Assembly (NCBI RefSeq): GCF_900100395.1
Contig: NZ_FNFB01000006.1
Location: 1-64,000 of the forward strand
Length of the DNA: 64,000 nucleotides
Reading direction: 5' to 3'
Source of the DNA: Nonomuraea maritima
Lineage (GTDB): Bacteria; Actinomycetota; Actinomycetes; Streptosporangiales; Streptosporangiaceae
In this document: in pieces, positions 7,666 to 15,950 of the stretch
How the letters are laid out: each line of letters opens with the position of its first letter
Numbering within the stretch: the stretch's first letter is position 1
Position numbers and translations under genes: made by a program
Notes under the pieces: model-generated
What the model saw: the letters and a program-made list of their open reading frames with translations, nothing else
Database searches by the model: none
What the model was told of the DNA's origin: nothing

Positions 7666-9267
7666 TCAGGGATCCACGGTCACGGACACGTCGAGCAGCA
7701 GGGGCTCGTCGCGGCTGGTGAGGGTCGGCATGATCTCGTCGAGCGCCGCGGTCAGCTCGCCGTACGTGCCGACGTGCCGGGCCGGGCAGCCGAGAGACCT
7801 GGCCAGCGCGCCCATGTTCACCTCCGTGAACGGCGGCCACGGGGCCTTCCCGTGGTCGCGTTGCTCGGCCAGTCGATCCATGATCGCGTAACGGCCGTTG
7901 GAAAGCACGACAAAAAGGGCGCCCACTCGGTAGTGGGCGGCGCTCCAGAGGGCGTGCAGGCCGTACAGGGCCGATCCGTCGCCGACGACGGCGATCACGG
8001 GACGGCCGGGCAGCGCCATCCGCAGGCCCACGGCGGCGGGCAGGGCGAACCCGAGCCCGCCCATGGCCGCCGACAGGAACCCGAGCGGGGTGCGCGCGGG
8101 CACGAGCCGGTGCAGGTCGGACCGGGCGGACGGGGCCTCCTCGATGAGCGCGGCGTCGCGCGGCAACCGCGCCGCGAGCTCCCGCAGCACCTGCACCGTC
8201 CGCAACGGCCCCCCACCCGCAGGCGCCTGCGCGACCTGCGCCTCCCCACCGCTCTGCGCGCTGCCGTCCTCATGGCCGTGTCCTTCCTCCCGTACGGGCA
8301 GCAGAGCGGTCAGGCGGTCGCACACGTCGGCGGGCGAGGCCAGGTACGCCAGGTCGGCGGGGCTGCGGTGCGCCTCCGCCGGGTCGTCCGTGACCAGCGC
8401 CACCACCGTCCCGGCCGCCACCAGCGGTCCCGGCGTGTACGGGTACTGCCGGAACACCGGCGCCCCCACCGCCAGCACCACGTCATGGCCCGCGAGCGCC
8501 TCCCGCAACCCGGGCCGGTCGGCGGGCAGCACCCCGGCGTACTGGGGATGGTCCTGCGGGAACCCGGCCCGCGCCCCGAACGGCTCCTGGAACACCGGGC
8601 ACCCCAGCCGCTCGGCCAGCGGCACGAGGGCGTCCCACGCGGAGCCCGCGCCCGCCACGAGCGCCGGCGACCGCGCCCCGGCCAGCAGCTCGACCAGCGG
8701 CGCGAGATCGGCGTCGGCGACCAGGGACGGGCGCAGCAGCCGCCGCGGCGCGGCCAGGGGCTCCACGCCGTCGAAGGGGGCGTCCCAATCGTCCATCGGC
8801 ACCACGACGAGGGCCGGGCCGCGGAACGTGGTCGCCTCGTGCACGGCCCGCGCCGTCGCGCCCGGCACGTCCTGGGGGCGTACGGGATGGTCGGCCCGCA
8901 CCGGGTACTCGCCCGCCAGCCCGTGCAGCCGCCCGGCCAGGAACGGCTCCAGTGCCAGGTGGCGGCGGTCCTGCTGCCCGACGACGACCACGAGCGGCAC
9001 CCGGTTGGCCCGCGCGGTGGCGATGGCGCCGACGGCGTTGCCCAGCCCGGCGGTGGTGTGCAGGACGGCAAGGGCCGGACGCCCGCCGCCGATCGCCCAG
9101 CCGGTGGCCATGCCGACCACCGAGCCCTCGTGCAGGCCGAGTACGAAACGCAGGTCGTCCGGCAGCCCGGCGAGCAGCGAGATCTCGGTCGAGCCCGGAT
9201 TCCCGAACACCGTGGTGAGCCCGTGGTGCCGCAGCACGTCGAAGAAGGCGTCCCTGATCGTGGTCAC
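7666..9267 (-). CDS. ThDP-dependent decarboxylase, benzoylformate-decarboxylase-like
   Basis: A 533-residue ThDP enzyme with the three-domain 2-oxoacid decarboxylase layout. Compared from memory with Pseudomonas putida benzoylformate decarboxylase, Ser26 (FGNPGSTE), Glu47 (LHEGSVVG, cofactor activation) and His70 (VLHTTAG) fall at identical positions, and the ThDP motif is GDGSALYG...SNGRYAIM. However, the segment equivalent to the second catalytic histidine, His281, reads VFRQYPYTPG, with Tyr275 there. It should decarboxylate a 2-oxo acid to an aldehyde, but the aromatic substrate is uncertain. GTG start at 9265-9267; 35 nt after the RpiR-type regulator gene and 16 nt before the aldehyde dehydrogenase. 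Confidence 0.88.
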   Translation of the reverse strand: MTTIRDAFFDVLRHHGLTTVFGNPGSTEISLLAGLPDDLRFVLGLHEGSVVGMATGWAIGGGRPALAVLHTTAGLGNAVGAIATARANRVPLVVVVGQQDRRHLALEPFLAGRLHGLAGEYPVRADHPVRPQDVPGATARAVHEATTFRGPALVVVPMDDWDAPFDGVEPLAAPRRLLRPSLVADADLAPLVELLAGARSPALVAGAGSAWDALVPLAERLGCPVFQEPFGARAGFPQDHPQYAGVLPADRPGLREALAGHDVVLAVGAPVFRQYPYTPGPLVAAGTVVALVTDDPAEAHRSPADLAYLASPADVCDRLTALLPVREEGHGHEDGSAQSGGEAQVAQAPAGGGPLRTVQVLRELAARLPRDAALIEEAPSARSDLHRLVPARTPLGFLSAAMGGLGFALPAAVGLRMALPGRPVIAVVGDGSALYGLHALWSAAHYRVGALFVVLSNGRYAIMDRLAEQRDHGKAPWPPFTEVNMGALARSLGCPARHVGTYGELTAALDEIMPTLTSRDEPLLLDVSVTVDP

Positions 9268-9302
9268 CCGACCATCGTTCCCCGGCAGCGCCAGAAAAAG
9301 GG

Positions 9303-10193
9303 TCAGGGCTGGCGGCGGATGCCGTCCCCCGCGGAGCGGTTGTGGTAACTGTCGATGGCCTGGCGGGTGGCGCGGATGGCGGCGTCGGCCGTCTCGTAGC
9401 GCCGCTGCGCCAGGCCCACGAAGATGCAGTCGACGATCAGCAGCTGGCTGATCCGGCTGGCCAGCGCACCCGGGCGGAACGCCGTCTCGCGTCCCGCCGA
9501 GACCAGGGTGTGATGGGCCAGGGCCGCGAGGGACGAGCGGGGGTTGTTGGTGATGGCCACGACCAGCGCGCCCCGCTCGGCCGCCGTGCGGGCGGGGACG
9601 AGCACGTCCGGCGTCTCGCCGCCGGTGCTGATCGCGACGGCCACGTCCCCGTCGCGGAGCAGCGCGGCGCTGGTCAGCGCGAGGTGGGCGTCGCTGAACG
9701 GATGGCTGGACAGCCCGATCCTCAGCAGTTTGTGTGACATGTCGGTCGCCACGAGCCCGGAGGCCGCCACCCCGTACACGTCGACCCGCCGCGCCTCCGA
9801 GATGGCGGTCACGACGTCCGCGACCTGGACGGGGTCGAGCTGGGCGGCCGTGTCGGCGAGCGCCTCGGACTCGGCCCGCGCCACCTTGGCGATCACGTCG
9901 GTGAGGGGGTCGTCCGGCCCGAGATCGCCCGGTACGAGCCGTTCGGGAGCCTTGGCCACCGCCGCGGCCAGCGCGAACCGCAGCTGCGAGTAGCCGGTGA
10001 AGCCGAGCGCCCGCGCGGTGCGGACGACCGTCGCCTCGCTCGTCCCGGACACCGCGCTGAACTCGGTGATCGTGCTCCGCACGACGACACCGGGGTCGGC
10101 GAGGATGATCCGGGCGATCGACTGCGCGGCCGGTGTGAGAGAGGGCAGGACGGCGCGTACGGCAGCGACGGGGTTCGCGGGTTCGGTCGTCAC
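9303..10193 (-). CDS. MurR/RpiR-family transcriptional regulator
   Basis: A 296-residue regulator. The N-terminal RpiR HTH (about residues 8-80: ITEFSAVSGTSEATVVRTARALGF) is followed by a SIS phosphosugar-binding domain (about residues 120-260: VYGVAASGLVATDMSHKL, ISTGGETPDVLVPARTA). It overlaps the upstream nagZ by 4 nt (translational coupling). The pairing suggests control by an amino-sugar phosphate such as MurNAc-6-P or GlcNAc-6-P from wall recycling. It lies directly upstream of the decarboxylase/dehydrogenase pair and may control the whole leftward run. Confidence 0.93.
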   Translation of the reverse strand: MTTEPANPVAAVRAVLPSLTPAAQSIARIILADPGVVVRSTITEFSAVSGTSEATVVRTARALGFTGYSQLRFALAAAVAKAPERLVPGDLGPDDPLTDVIAKVARAESEALADTAAQLDPVQVADVVTAISEARRVDVYGVAASGLVATDMSHKLLRIGLSSHPFSDAHLALTSAALLRDGDVAVAISTGGETPDVLVPARTAAERGALVVAITNNPRSSLAALAHHTLVSAGRETAFRPGALASRISQLLIVDCIFVGLAQRRYETADAAIRATRQAIDSYHNRSAGDGIRRQP

Positions 10194-11620
10194 CGGGTGA
10201 GCCGTTCGGCCGCGGCGAGGGCGGACACCCGGGACAGGCCGTGCGTGGCGACGTGCGCCGCCCCTTCCGGCGGGGCCGGGATGCCGGTGTCGACGACGAT
10301 CGCGTCCGGGCGGGCCTCAAGGGCCCGGGAGACGGCCTCGCGCACCCACGCGTGCCGCGCGGCGTCGTGGACCACGAGCACGACCGGCCGTTCGTCGAAC
10401 GACGGCAGCTCGCCCTCCGGCTCCAGCTGCACCCGTTCGGTCTCCGGCAGCAGGGACGCGAGCGCGGCCGTGATGCCGGTCGGCGTCGCCGGGTCGACGG
10501 CCTGGCTGAACCGGGTGTTGACCTCGACCACGAGCGGCGCACGATCGAGGCGGGCCGCGCCGGTCGTGGTCAGCGCCGCTCGGGCGGCCCGCAGGCCGAC
10601 GCTCTCGTCCACGTCGCCGCGGACCTGCTCGCGCAGGGCGGCGCGGTCGGCGTACCAGGAGGACAGCGCCATGACGCGGCCCGCGGCCTCGGCGAGCCGC
10701 TCCTCGGGCAGCGTGCCCTCGCGCACCGCCGCCACGATGGCGTCGCGCATCGCGCGCAGGCCGTCCTCGGTGGCGAGCCCCACGCAGATCGCGTCGACGC
10801 CCGCGCCGAGCGCCCGCACCACGATCTCGCCCGGGCTGAACATGGCGGCCACCGCCCGCATCTCGATCGCGTCGGTGACGAGCATCCCGTCGAAGCCGAG
10901 CTCACCCCTGAGGAGCTCGGTCATCGCGGTACGGCTCAGCGTCGCGGGCACCGACGGGTCGAGCGCGGGGATGAGCAGGTGGCCGGACATGATCGAGCGC
11001 ACCCCCGCCTCGATCGCGGCGCGGAACGGCGGCAGGTCGCGCTCGGCCAGCAGCTCACGCGAGGCGTGCACGGTGGGCAGCGCCAGGTGGGAGTCGGTGA
11101 CCGTGTCGCCGTGCCCGGGGAAGTGCTTGGCGCACGCCGCCACCCCGGCGCCCTGCAAGCCCTCGATGTAGGCGACCGTGTGCCGGGCGACCAGCTCGGG
11201 GGAGGGCCCGAACGACCGGACGCCGATCACCGGGTTGGCGGGGTTGGCGTTCACGTCGGCGGAGGGCGCGTAGTCGAGCGTGATGTCGAGCTCGGCGAGC
11301 ATTCTGCCGATCTGCCGGCCGACCTGCTCGGTGAGCCGCACGTCGTCCACCACGCCGAGCGCGCGGTTGCCGGGGAAGGAGCTGCCGGTCGCGACCTCCA
11401 GCCGGGTGACGGTGCCGCCCTCCTCGTCGATGGCGACGACCACGCCGGGGCTCTCGGCGCGGAGCTGCCGCATGAGCGGCTCTCCGACGGAGTTGCGGGC
11501 GAACAGCACCACGCCGCCGAGACCCTCGCCCAGCGCGCGGCGCACCCAGTCGGGGGCCGAGGTTCCGTCGAACCCCGGATGGAGCACCGTCATCGCCAGT
11601 CTGGTCAGCTCATCGCTCAT
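10190..11620 (-). CDS. nagZ: GH3 beta-N-acetylhexosaminidase (NagZ-like)
   Basis: Family 3 glycoside hydrolase that removes GlcNAc from muropeptides. The signature KHFPGHGDTVTDSHLALP contains the catalytic His/Asp dyad; DEEGG and the nucleophile Asp in LVTDAIEM are present. About 476 residues, with a C-terminal beta-sandwich-like region after residue 330, longer than the minimal Gram-negative NagZ. No obvious signal peptide, so probably cytoplasmic recycling. The start at 11618-11620 is chosen because GAAGGA lies 8 nt upstream; an ATG two codons earlier (11626) is too close to it. First gene of the leftward run. Confidence 0.9.
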   Translation of the reverse strand: MSDELTRLAMTVLHPGFDGTSAPDWVRRALGEGLGGVVLFARNSVGEPLMRQLRAESPGVVVAIDEEGGTVTRLEVATGSSFPGNRALGVVDDVRLTEQVGRQIGRMLAELDITLDYAPSADVNANPANPVIGVRSFGPSPELVARHTVAYIEGLQGAGVAACAKHFPGHGDTVTDSHLALPTVHASRELLAERDLPPFRAAIEAGVRSIMSGHLLIPALDPSVPATLSRTAMTELLRGELGFDGMLVTDAIEMRAVAAMFSPGEIVVRALGAGVDAICVGLATEDGLRAMRDAIVAAVREGTLPEERLAEAAGRVMALSSWYADRAALREQVRGDVDESVGLRAARAALTTTGAARLDRAPLVVEVNTRFSQAVDPATPTGITAALASLLPETERVQLEPEGELPSFDERPVVLVVHDAARHAWVREAVSRALEARPDAIVVDTGIPAPPEGAAHVATHGLSRVSALAAAERLTR

Positions 11621-11626
11621 CGGCAT

Positions 11627-12002
11627 TTTCCTTCACATGTTTCCATCTGAAGGTAAGTTTCTGTCATCGCCGCGACTGACACAACCACCTCACGCCGCGA
11701 ACGCCACCCTGTGGACCGTTCCCGAGATGGGATGCCCGCCCCTGACCGAGGGCGCTCGCAGTGAACCGGTCCCACCGCACGGAAGCGGGCCCCTCAGGAG
11801 TCGCAGCACGCTCCGCCGCGCGTACGGAAGCAGGCCCTGCCACGTGGCGCGGGTTCTCGGGCGCGCTGGCGCCCGTGAGGTGTCCGGCGGCGCGGTGGTG
11901 TCCCGGCGGAGCGGTGACGGCCGGTCCGGGGCTCGGGTTCCTGAGCTGCCGGAACCCCTCGCCGTAGCCCCGGTCGCTGTCGTCCCCTGAGGTGCCGCGC
12001 CC
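11627..12002. other. Non-coding spacer between nagZ and the FHA regulator
   Basis: About 375 nt. The part beside nagZ (up to about 11700) is relatively AT-rich and should hold the nagZ promoter on the minus strand. The rest is GC-rich with two imperfect copies of an ACGGAAGCRGGCCC element near 11778 and 11824. I see no convincing gene, RNA or terminator here. Confidence 0.35.
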
Positions 12003-12650
12003 CTACGAGGCCCTGCGTCCCGCCGGTGAGGGCTGGTCGGCGGGGGCTCCCGACGACCGCTGCGGCGGCACCACGGGGGTCGGACGCACCAGCCCGAGCG
12101 CGACGACCTCGTTGGCCAGCCGGGTGCGCCGGTTGGTGCCCTCGGGAATCCGGAACTTCTGGTAGAGCCGCAGCAGATGCTGCTTGACCGCGGCCTCGGT
12201 GACGACCAGGTCGTCGGCGATCTCGCGCGCGGTCGCCGGGGCGACGAACGCCTCGTCGGACAGCGCCGGCCTGCAGAGCGAGGTCAGCACGTCGACCTCG
12301 CGCCTGGTCAGCTCGGGTGCGGCCGCCCTGCGCAGCTCGACCTCCGGGGTGAAGTCCTCTCGGGGGACTCCACCGATGCGACCCCGTGCCGCGCCGAACG
12401 AGACGACGTCGCCGTCGTCGAGGACCCTTCTGGCGATCGGTCTGCCGTTCACCCGCGTGCCGTTCCTGGACAGCCCCAGGTCGACGACATACAGGTAAGG
12501 TCCTCGTCTGACGAACTCGGCATGGAGTCGAGACACGCTCGGGTCGCTGAGCCGGATGTCGACACCCCGGCCTCTGCCGACCGTCGTGATCTCGGGGCGC
12601 AGCGGGACCACCTCTCCGGTGTCCTCGATGCGTATGAACGGCCCCTCCAC
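12003..12650 (-). CDS. FHA-domain protein with C-terminal LuxR-like HTH
   Basis: A 215-residue protein. An FHA phosphothreonine-binding domain occupies about residues 1-85 (GRGRGVDIRLSDPSVSRLHA and LSRNGTRVNG are the core GR, SxxH and N motifs). A winged/LuxR-type HTH follows at about residues 110-185 (LTRREVDVLTSLCRP, ATAREIADDLVVTEAAVKQHLLRLYQKFRI). Related proteins are common in Streptosporangiales, often as response outputs of Ser/Thr kinases; two such kinases lie in this window, though not adjacent. Divergent from citrate synthase across 181 nt. Confidence 0.88.
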   Translation of the reverse strand: MEGPFIRIEDTGEVVPLRPEITTVGRGRGVDIRLSDPSVSRLHAEFVRRGPYLYVVDLGLSRNGTRVNGRPIARRVLDDGDVVSFGAARGRIGGVPREDFTPEVELRRAAAPELTRREVDVLTSLCRPALSDEAFVAPATAREIADDLVVTEAAVKQHLLRLYQKFRIPEGTNRRTRLANEVVALGLVRPTPVVPPQRSSGAPADQPSPAGRRAS

Positions 12651-12719
12651 GGCAGTTCCTCCCCAGGTAGCCCGCCGTAACTATTACTACAGCTCCGGCT
12701 TACCCAACCGAGGGGATGC

Positions 12720-12747
12720 GGAATCTCCTTTGCCGAAAGGAGAATCC
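12720..12747 (+). promoter_or_regulatory. Hairpin sequestering a Shine-Dalgarno sequence upstream of citrate synthase
   Basis: TCTCCTTT at 12724-12731 pairs perfectly with AAAGGAGA at 12736-12743 across a 4-nt loop, extended by GGA/TCC. The right arm is itself a near-ideal ribosome-binding site 7 nt before a GTG (12751) that opens a 21-codon frame. The arrangement looks like a translational control hairpin in the citrate synthase leader. Function is inferred. Confidence 0.45.
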
Positions 12748-12750
12748 GGC

Positions 12751-12816
12751 GTGAAATTGGTCTGGACCTCCGCCGTCGGTTTTGCCTGCTCACGGGTAGA
12801 CTTCGGACGGAGATAA
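12751..12816 (+). CDS. Possible 21-residue leader peptide before citrate synthase
   Basis: GTG start, stop TAA at 12814-12816, beginning MKLVWTSAVGFACSR. It has a strong Shine-Dalgarno AAAGGAGA at 12736-12743 that is buried in a hairpin. It ends 15 nt before the citrate synthase ATG, close enough to influence its translation. Too short for codon statistics, and no regulatory amino-acid run is visible. Confidence 0.3.
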   Translation: MKLVWTSAVGFACSRVDFGRR

Positions 12817-12831
12817 GCGGAGGAAACAGTC

Positions 12832-13953
12832 ATGGCGGACAAGCCCACGAAAGGTTTGGCCGATGTCGTAGCGGCGTCCACCGCGCTCAGCGACATCGAC
12901 GGAAAAGCCGGTCGCCTCTTCTACCGGGGATACGACATCCACGACCTGGCCGGTCGAGCGACGTTCGAGGAAACCGCACATCTGCTGCAGCGCGGCAAGC
13001 TGCCCACCCGTACCGAGCTTGACTCCTACGGCGACGAGCTGGCGCGCGGACGCGAACTGGGCGCGCTCGTCTCCGCGAACATCGCGGAGATCGCCGAGAA
13101 GCAGAAACCCATGGAGGCGCTGCGCTCGCTGGTCTCCCTGGCCGGCGCCGACGACCCCGACAAGGACTCCACCGCCCACGACGCCAACCTGCGCAAAGCC
13201 GCGCGGCTCGTCGCGCAGCAGCCGCTCCTGGTCGCCCGCTACCACGCCGCCCGCACCGGCGGCAGCGCCCCGGACGCCGACGACTCCCTGAGCATCGCCG
13301 CCAACTTCCTGCTCCAGGTCACCGGTCGTACGCCCGCGCCCCGCGAGGTCGAGATCTTCGACGAGTGCCTGGTGCTGCACGCCGACCACACGATGAACGC
13401 CTCCACGTTCGCCGCCCGGGTGTGCGCCGCCACGCTGTCCGACATGCACTCCGCCATCGTGGCCGCCATCGGCACCCTCAAGGGCCCGCTGCACGGCGGG
13501 GCGAACGAGCAGGTCATGAAGACCCTGGAGTCGATTCCCGCCGGCGGCGTGGCGCAGGCCGTACGCGACAAGCTCGCCGCAGGCGAGAAGATCATGGGCT
13601 TCGGGCACCGCGTCTACAAGACCGAGGACCCGCGCGCCACCCACCTTCGCCGCATGTCGGCGGAGCTGGCCGAGGCGAGCGGCGACGACACCTACTACCG
13701 CATGTCGAAGGAAATGGAGGAGGTCGTCTTCGAGACGAAGGGCCTCTATCCCAACGTCGACTTTTACGCGGCCTCCGTCTACCACTACCTTGGCATTCCG
13801 ACAGACCTGTTCACGCCGGTCTTCTCCATCAGCCGCATGTCCGGCTGGACCGCTCACGTCATCGAGCAGCACGCCGACAACCGGCTGATCCGCCCCGACA
13901 GTGAGTACATCGGTGAGACCGACCAGAAGTGGAAGCCGATAGAAGAGCGTTGA
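12832..13953 (+). CDS. Citrate synthase (type II, citrate/2-methylcitrate synthase family)
   Basis: A 373-residue enzyme condensing acetyl-CoA with oxaloacetate (or propionyl-CoA for methylcitrate). The active-site motifs are present: LHGGANEQVM, MGFGHRVYK with the catalytic His, and NVDFYAASVYHYLG with the catalytic Asp. It is the short Gram-positive/archaeal-like form typical of actinobacterial citrate synthase 2. A GCGGAGGA site precedes the ATG by 7 nt. Its TGA overlaps the TTG of the DUF3017 gene, and icd follows, which supports a TCA-cycle role over methylcitrate. Confidence 0.95.
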   Translation: MADKPTKGLADVVAASTALSDIDGKAGRLFYRGYDIHDLAGRATFEETAHLLQRGKLPTRTELDSYGDELARGRELGALVSANIAEIAEKQKPMEALRSLVSLAGADDPDKDSTAHDANLRKAARLVAQQPLLVARYHAARTGGSAPDADDSLSIAANFLLQVTGRTPAPREVEIFDECLVLHADHTMNASTFAARVCAATLSDMHSAIVAAIGTLKGPLHGGANEQVMKTLESIPAGGVAQAVRDKLAAGEKIMGFGHRVYKTEDPRATHLRRMSAELAEASGDDTYYRMSKEMEEVVFETKGLYPNVDFYAASVYHYLGIPTDLFTPVFSISRMSGWTAHVIEQHADNRLIRPDSEYIGETDQKWKPIEER

Positions 13954-14249
13954 ACGAACGGACCGAACGCGAGCGCTGGGGGCCGTACCTGCTGGTCTTG
14001 GCAGGTGCGGTCGTCAGTGTGGTCGTGATCATCATGGCGAACCCGCGCTGGGGCGGGTTCGCGCTGGGCGGGGTCATCATGGTCGCCGCGGCTCTGCGCT
14101 TCGCGGGGTTCGGCGGCCAGCTCGCCGTACGGAGCAGGAAGATCGACGCCATCACGCTGTCCCTGTTCGGGTTCGTGCTGGTGCTGACCTCGATGCTGCT
14201 CGACAACAACGAGCTGAAGGCGGTCATCCTGTCCCTTTTCACCCAGTGA
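13950..14249 (+). CDS. DUF3017 membrane protein
   Basis: A 99-residue protein with three hydrophobic helices: LLVLAGAVVSVVVIIM, FALGGVIMVAAALRF and LSLFGFVLVLTSMLL. Between helices 2 and 3 lies the DUF3017 signature LAVRSRKIDAIT. Function unknown. The TTG start (13950-13952) overlaps the citrate synthase TGA, which implies coupled translation. In many actinobacteria this family sits beside folD and mdh; here both are elsewhere in the window (4 kb and 33 kb), so the usual block appears to have been rearranged. Confidence 0.85.
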   Translation: MNERTERERWGPYLLVLAGAVVSVVVIIMANPRWGGFALGGVIMVAAALRFAGFGGQLAVRSRKIDAITLSLFGFVLVLTSMLLDNNELKAVILSLFTQ

Positions 14250-14300
14250 CGGACGGTCCGATAGCCTCAACGCAGCCATTCATTGAAGGGGAACATTCGC

Positions 14301-15518
14301 ATGCCCAAGATCAAGGTGGAGGGTCCGGTCGTCGAGCTCGACGGCGACGAGATGACCCGGATCATCTGGCAGTTCATCAAGGACCAGCTGATCCTTCCCT
14401 ACCTCGACGTCGATCTGAAGTACTACGACCTCGGCATCGAGCACCGGGACGCGACGGACGACCAGGTCACCATCGACGCCGCGAACGCCATCAAGAAGTA
14501 CGGCGTCGGTGTGAAGTGCGCCACCATCACCCCTGACGAGGCGCGTGTCGAGGAGTTCGGGCTCAAGAAGATGTGGAAGTCCCCCAACGGGACCATCCGC
14601 AACATCCTCGGTGGTGTCATCTTCCGCGAGCCGATCATCATGTCGAACGTGCCGCGGCTCGTGCCCGGCTGGACCAAGCCGATCGTCGTCGGCCGTCACG
14701 CCTTCGGCGACCAGTACCGCGCCACCGACCTGAAGATCCCGGGCGAGGGCACCCTGACGCTGACCTTCACGCCGAAGGACGGCTCCGAGCCGATCGAGCT
14801 CGACGTCTACGACTTCCCCGGCAGCGGCATCGCGATGGCGATGTACAACCTGGACGAGTCGATCCGCGACTTCGCCCGCGCGTCGATGCGTTACGGACTC
14901 GCCCGTAACTACCCGGTCTACCTCTCGACGAAGAACACCATCCTCAAGGCGTACGACGGCCGCTTCAAGGACATCTTCGCCGAGGTCTTCGAGACCGAGT
15001 TCAAGGACGAGTTCGACAAGGCCGGCCTGACCTACGAGCACCGCCTCATCGACGACATGGTCGCCGCGGCGCTCAAGTGGGAGGGCGGCTACGTCTGGGC
15101 CGCGAAGAACTACGACGGTGACGTCCAGTCCGACACCGTCGCGCAGGGCTTCGGCTCGCTGGGCCTGATGACCTCCGTGCTCATGACCCCCGACGGCCGC
15201 ACCGTCGAGGCCGAGGCGGCGCACGGCACCGTGACCCGCCACTACCGCCAGCACCAGCAGGGCAAGCCCACCTCCACCAACCCGATCGCCTCGATCTTCG
15301 CGTGGACGCGTGGCCTGGCCCACCGCGGCAAGCTCGACAACACCCCCGCGGTGGTCGAGTTCGCCGACAAGCTGGAGCAGGTCTGCATCGAGACCGTCGA
15401 GGGCGGCCAGATGACCAAGGACCTCGCGCTCCTGGTCGGCGGCGACGCCGAGTGGCTGACCACCCAGGACTTCCTGGCGGCGCTCGACGAGAACCTCAAG
15501 AAGAAGATGTCGGCCTAG
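14301..15518 (+). CDS. icd: NADP-dependent isocitrate dehydrogenase (homodimeric, eukaryote-like type)
   Basis: A 405-residue enzyme oxidising isocitrate to 2-oxoglutarate. Landmarks of the IDH1/2-like dimeric class are [14 protein letters not shown] at the N-terminus, the substrate loop [43 protein letters not shown] and [13 protein letters not shown]. The ATG at 14301 follows AAGGGGA with 8 nt spacing; an in-frame start 18 nt earlier lacks one. Third gene of the citrate synthase - DUF3017 - icd group, and followed at once by a strong terminator. Confidence 0.97.
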   Translation: MPKIKVEGPVVELDGDEMTRIIWQFIKDQLILPYLDVDLKYYDLGIEHRDATDDQVTIDAANAIKKYGVGVKCATITPDEARVEEFGLKKMWKSPNGTIRNILGGVIFREPIIMSNVPRLVPGWTKPIVVGRHAFGDQYRATDLKIPGEGTLTLTFTPKDGSEPIELDVYDFPGSGIAMAMYNLDESIRDFARASMRYGLARNYPVYLSTKNTILKAYDGRFKDIFAEVFETEFKDEFDKAGLTYEHRLIDDMVAAALKWEGGYVWAAKNYDGDVQSDTVAQGFGSLGLMTSVLMTPDGRTVEAEAAHGTVTRHYRQHQQGKPTSTNPIASIFAWTRGLAHRGKLDNTPAVVEFADKLEQVCIETVEGGQMTKDLALLVGGDAEWLTTQDFLAALDENLKKKMSA

Positions 15519-15526
15519 TCGAACAC

Positions 15527-15563
15527 GGCCCCTACCCTGCGTTCCGCAGGATAGGGGCCTTTT
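15527..15563 (+). terminator. Rho-independent terminator after icd
   Basis: A 15-bp stem with one mismatch (15527-15541 with 15545-15559) and a 3-nt loop, then TTTT at 15560-15563. It starts 8 nt after the icd stop. Confidence 0.9.
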
Positions 15564-15569
15564 CGCGTT

Positions 15570-15946
15570 TCCGGCCTTCCGCGGTCCGTCTCCTCGATGC
15601 GGCAGATCCGACGACGGCGCCGCGCGAGGAGGCGGCGGCCCATCTTGCGGCGGCGCACAGGACGGCGCTGCGGCTCGGTATGCGCCCGCTCGTCGCGCAG
15701 GCCGCGGCGATGCCCATGGCGATCAGGACGTCCTCACGCGGACCGCTCACCGGGCGCGAGCACGAGATCGCCGGTCTGATCGCCGAGGGACTCAGCAACC
15801 GGGAGATCGCCAGTCGGCTGCGACTCTCGGAACGCACCGTGGAGGCACACGTCCGCGGCATCTTCACCAAGCTCGCCTGTACCTCGCGTGCCCGGGTGGC
15901 GGCCTGGTTCGTCGCCGAGGGCGCTCACCCTGACCGCCCCCGGTGA
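15570..15946 (+). pseudogene. Remnant of a LuxR-family regulator (C-terminal HTH only)
   Basis: The frame ending at the TGA 15944-15946 encodes the last ~120 residues of a LuxR/MalT-type regulator. A helical piece (REEAAAHLAAAHRTALRLG) is followed by a complete LuxR HTH (LTGREHEIAGLIAEGLSNREIASRLRLSERTVEAHV, here read in two parts). There is no start codon with a ribosome site at the proper place and no upstream ATPase or receiver region; the open frame upstream runs out of phase through icd and its terminator. An internal ATG near MRPLVAQAAA could still give a short HTH-only protein. Confidence 0.65.
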
Positions 15947-15950
15947 GGGG

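Noticed and set aside
7666..10542. A 958-codon minus-strand frame suggesting a fusion of the decarboxylase with upstream sequence
   Set aside because: Upstream of the GTG at 9267 the frame is an Arg/Pro-rich shadow of the RpiR and nagZ genes; the ThDP fold starts exactly at this GTG with family-conserved numbering.
11280..11990. A 236-codon plus-strand frame over the nagZ start and spacer
   Set aside because: Composition is typical of an antisense shadow and it crosses the nagZ promoter; no recognisable domain.
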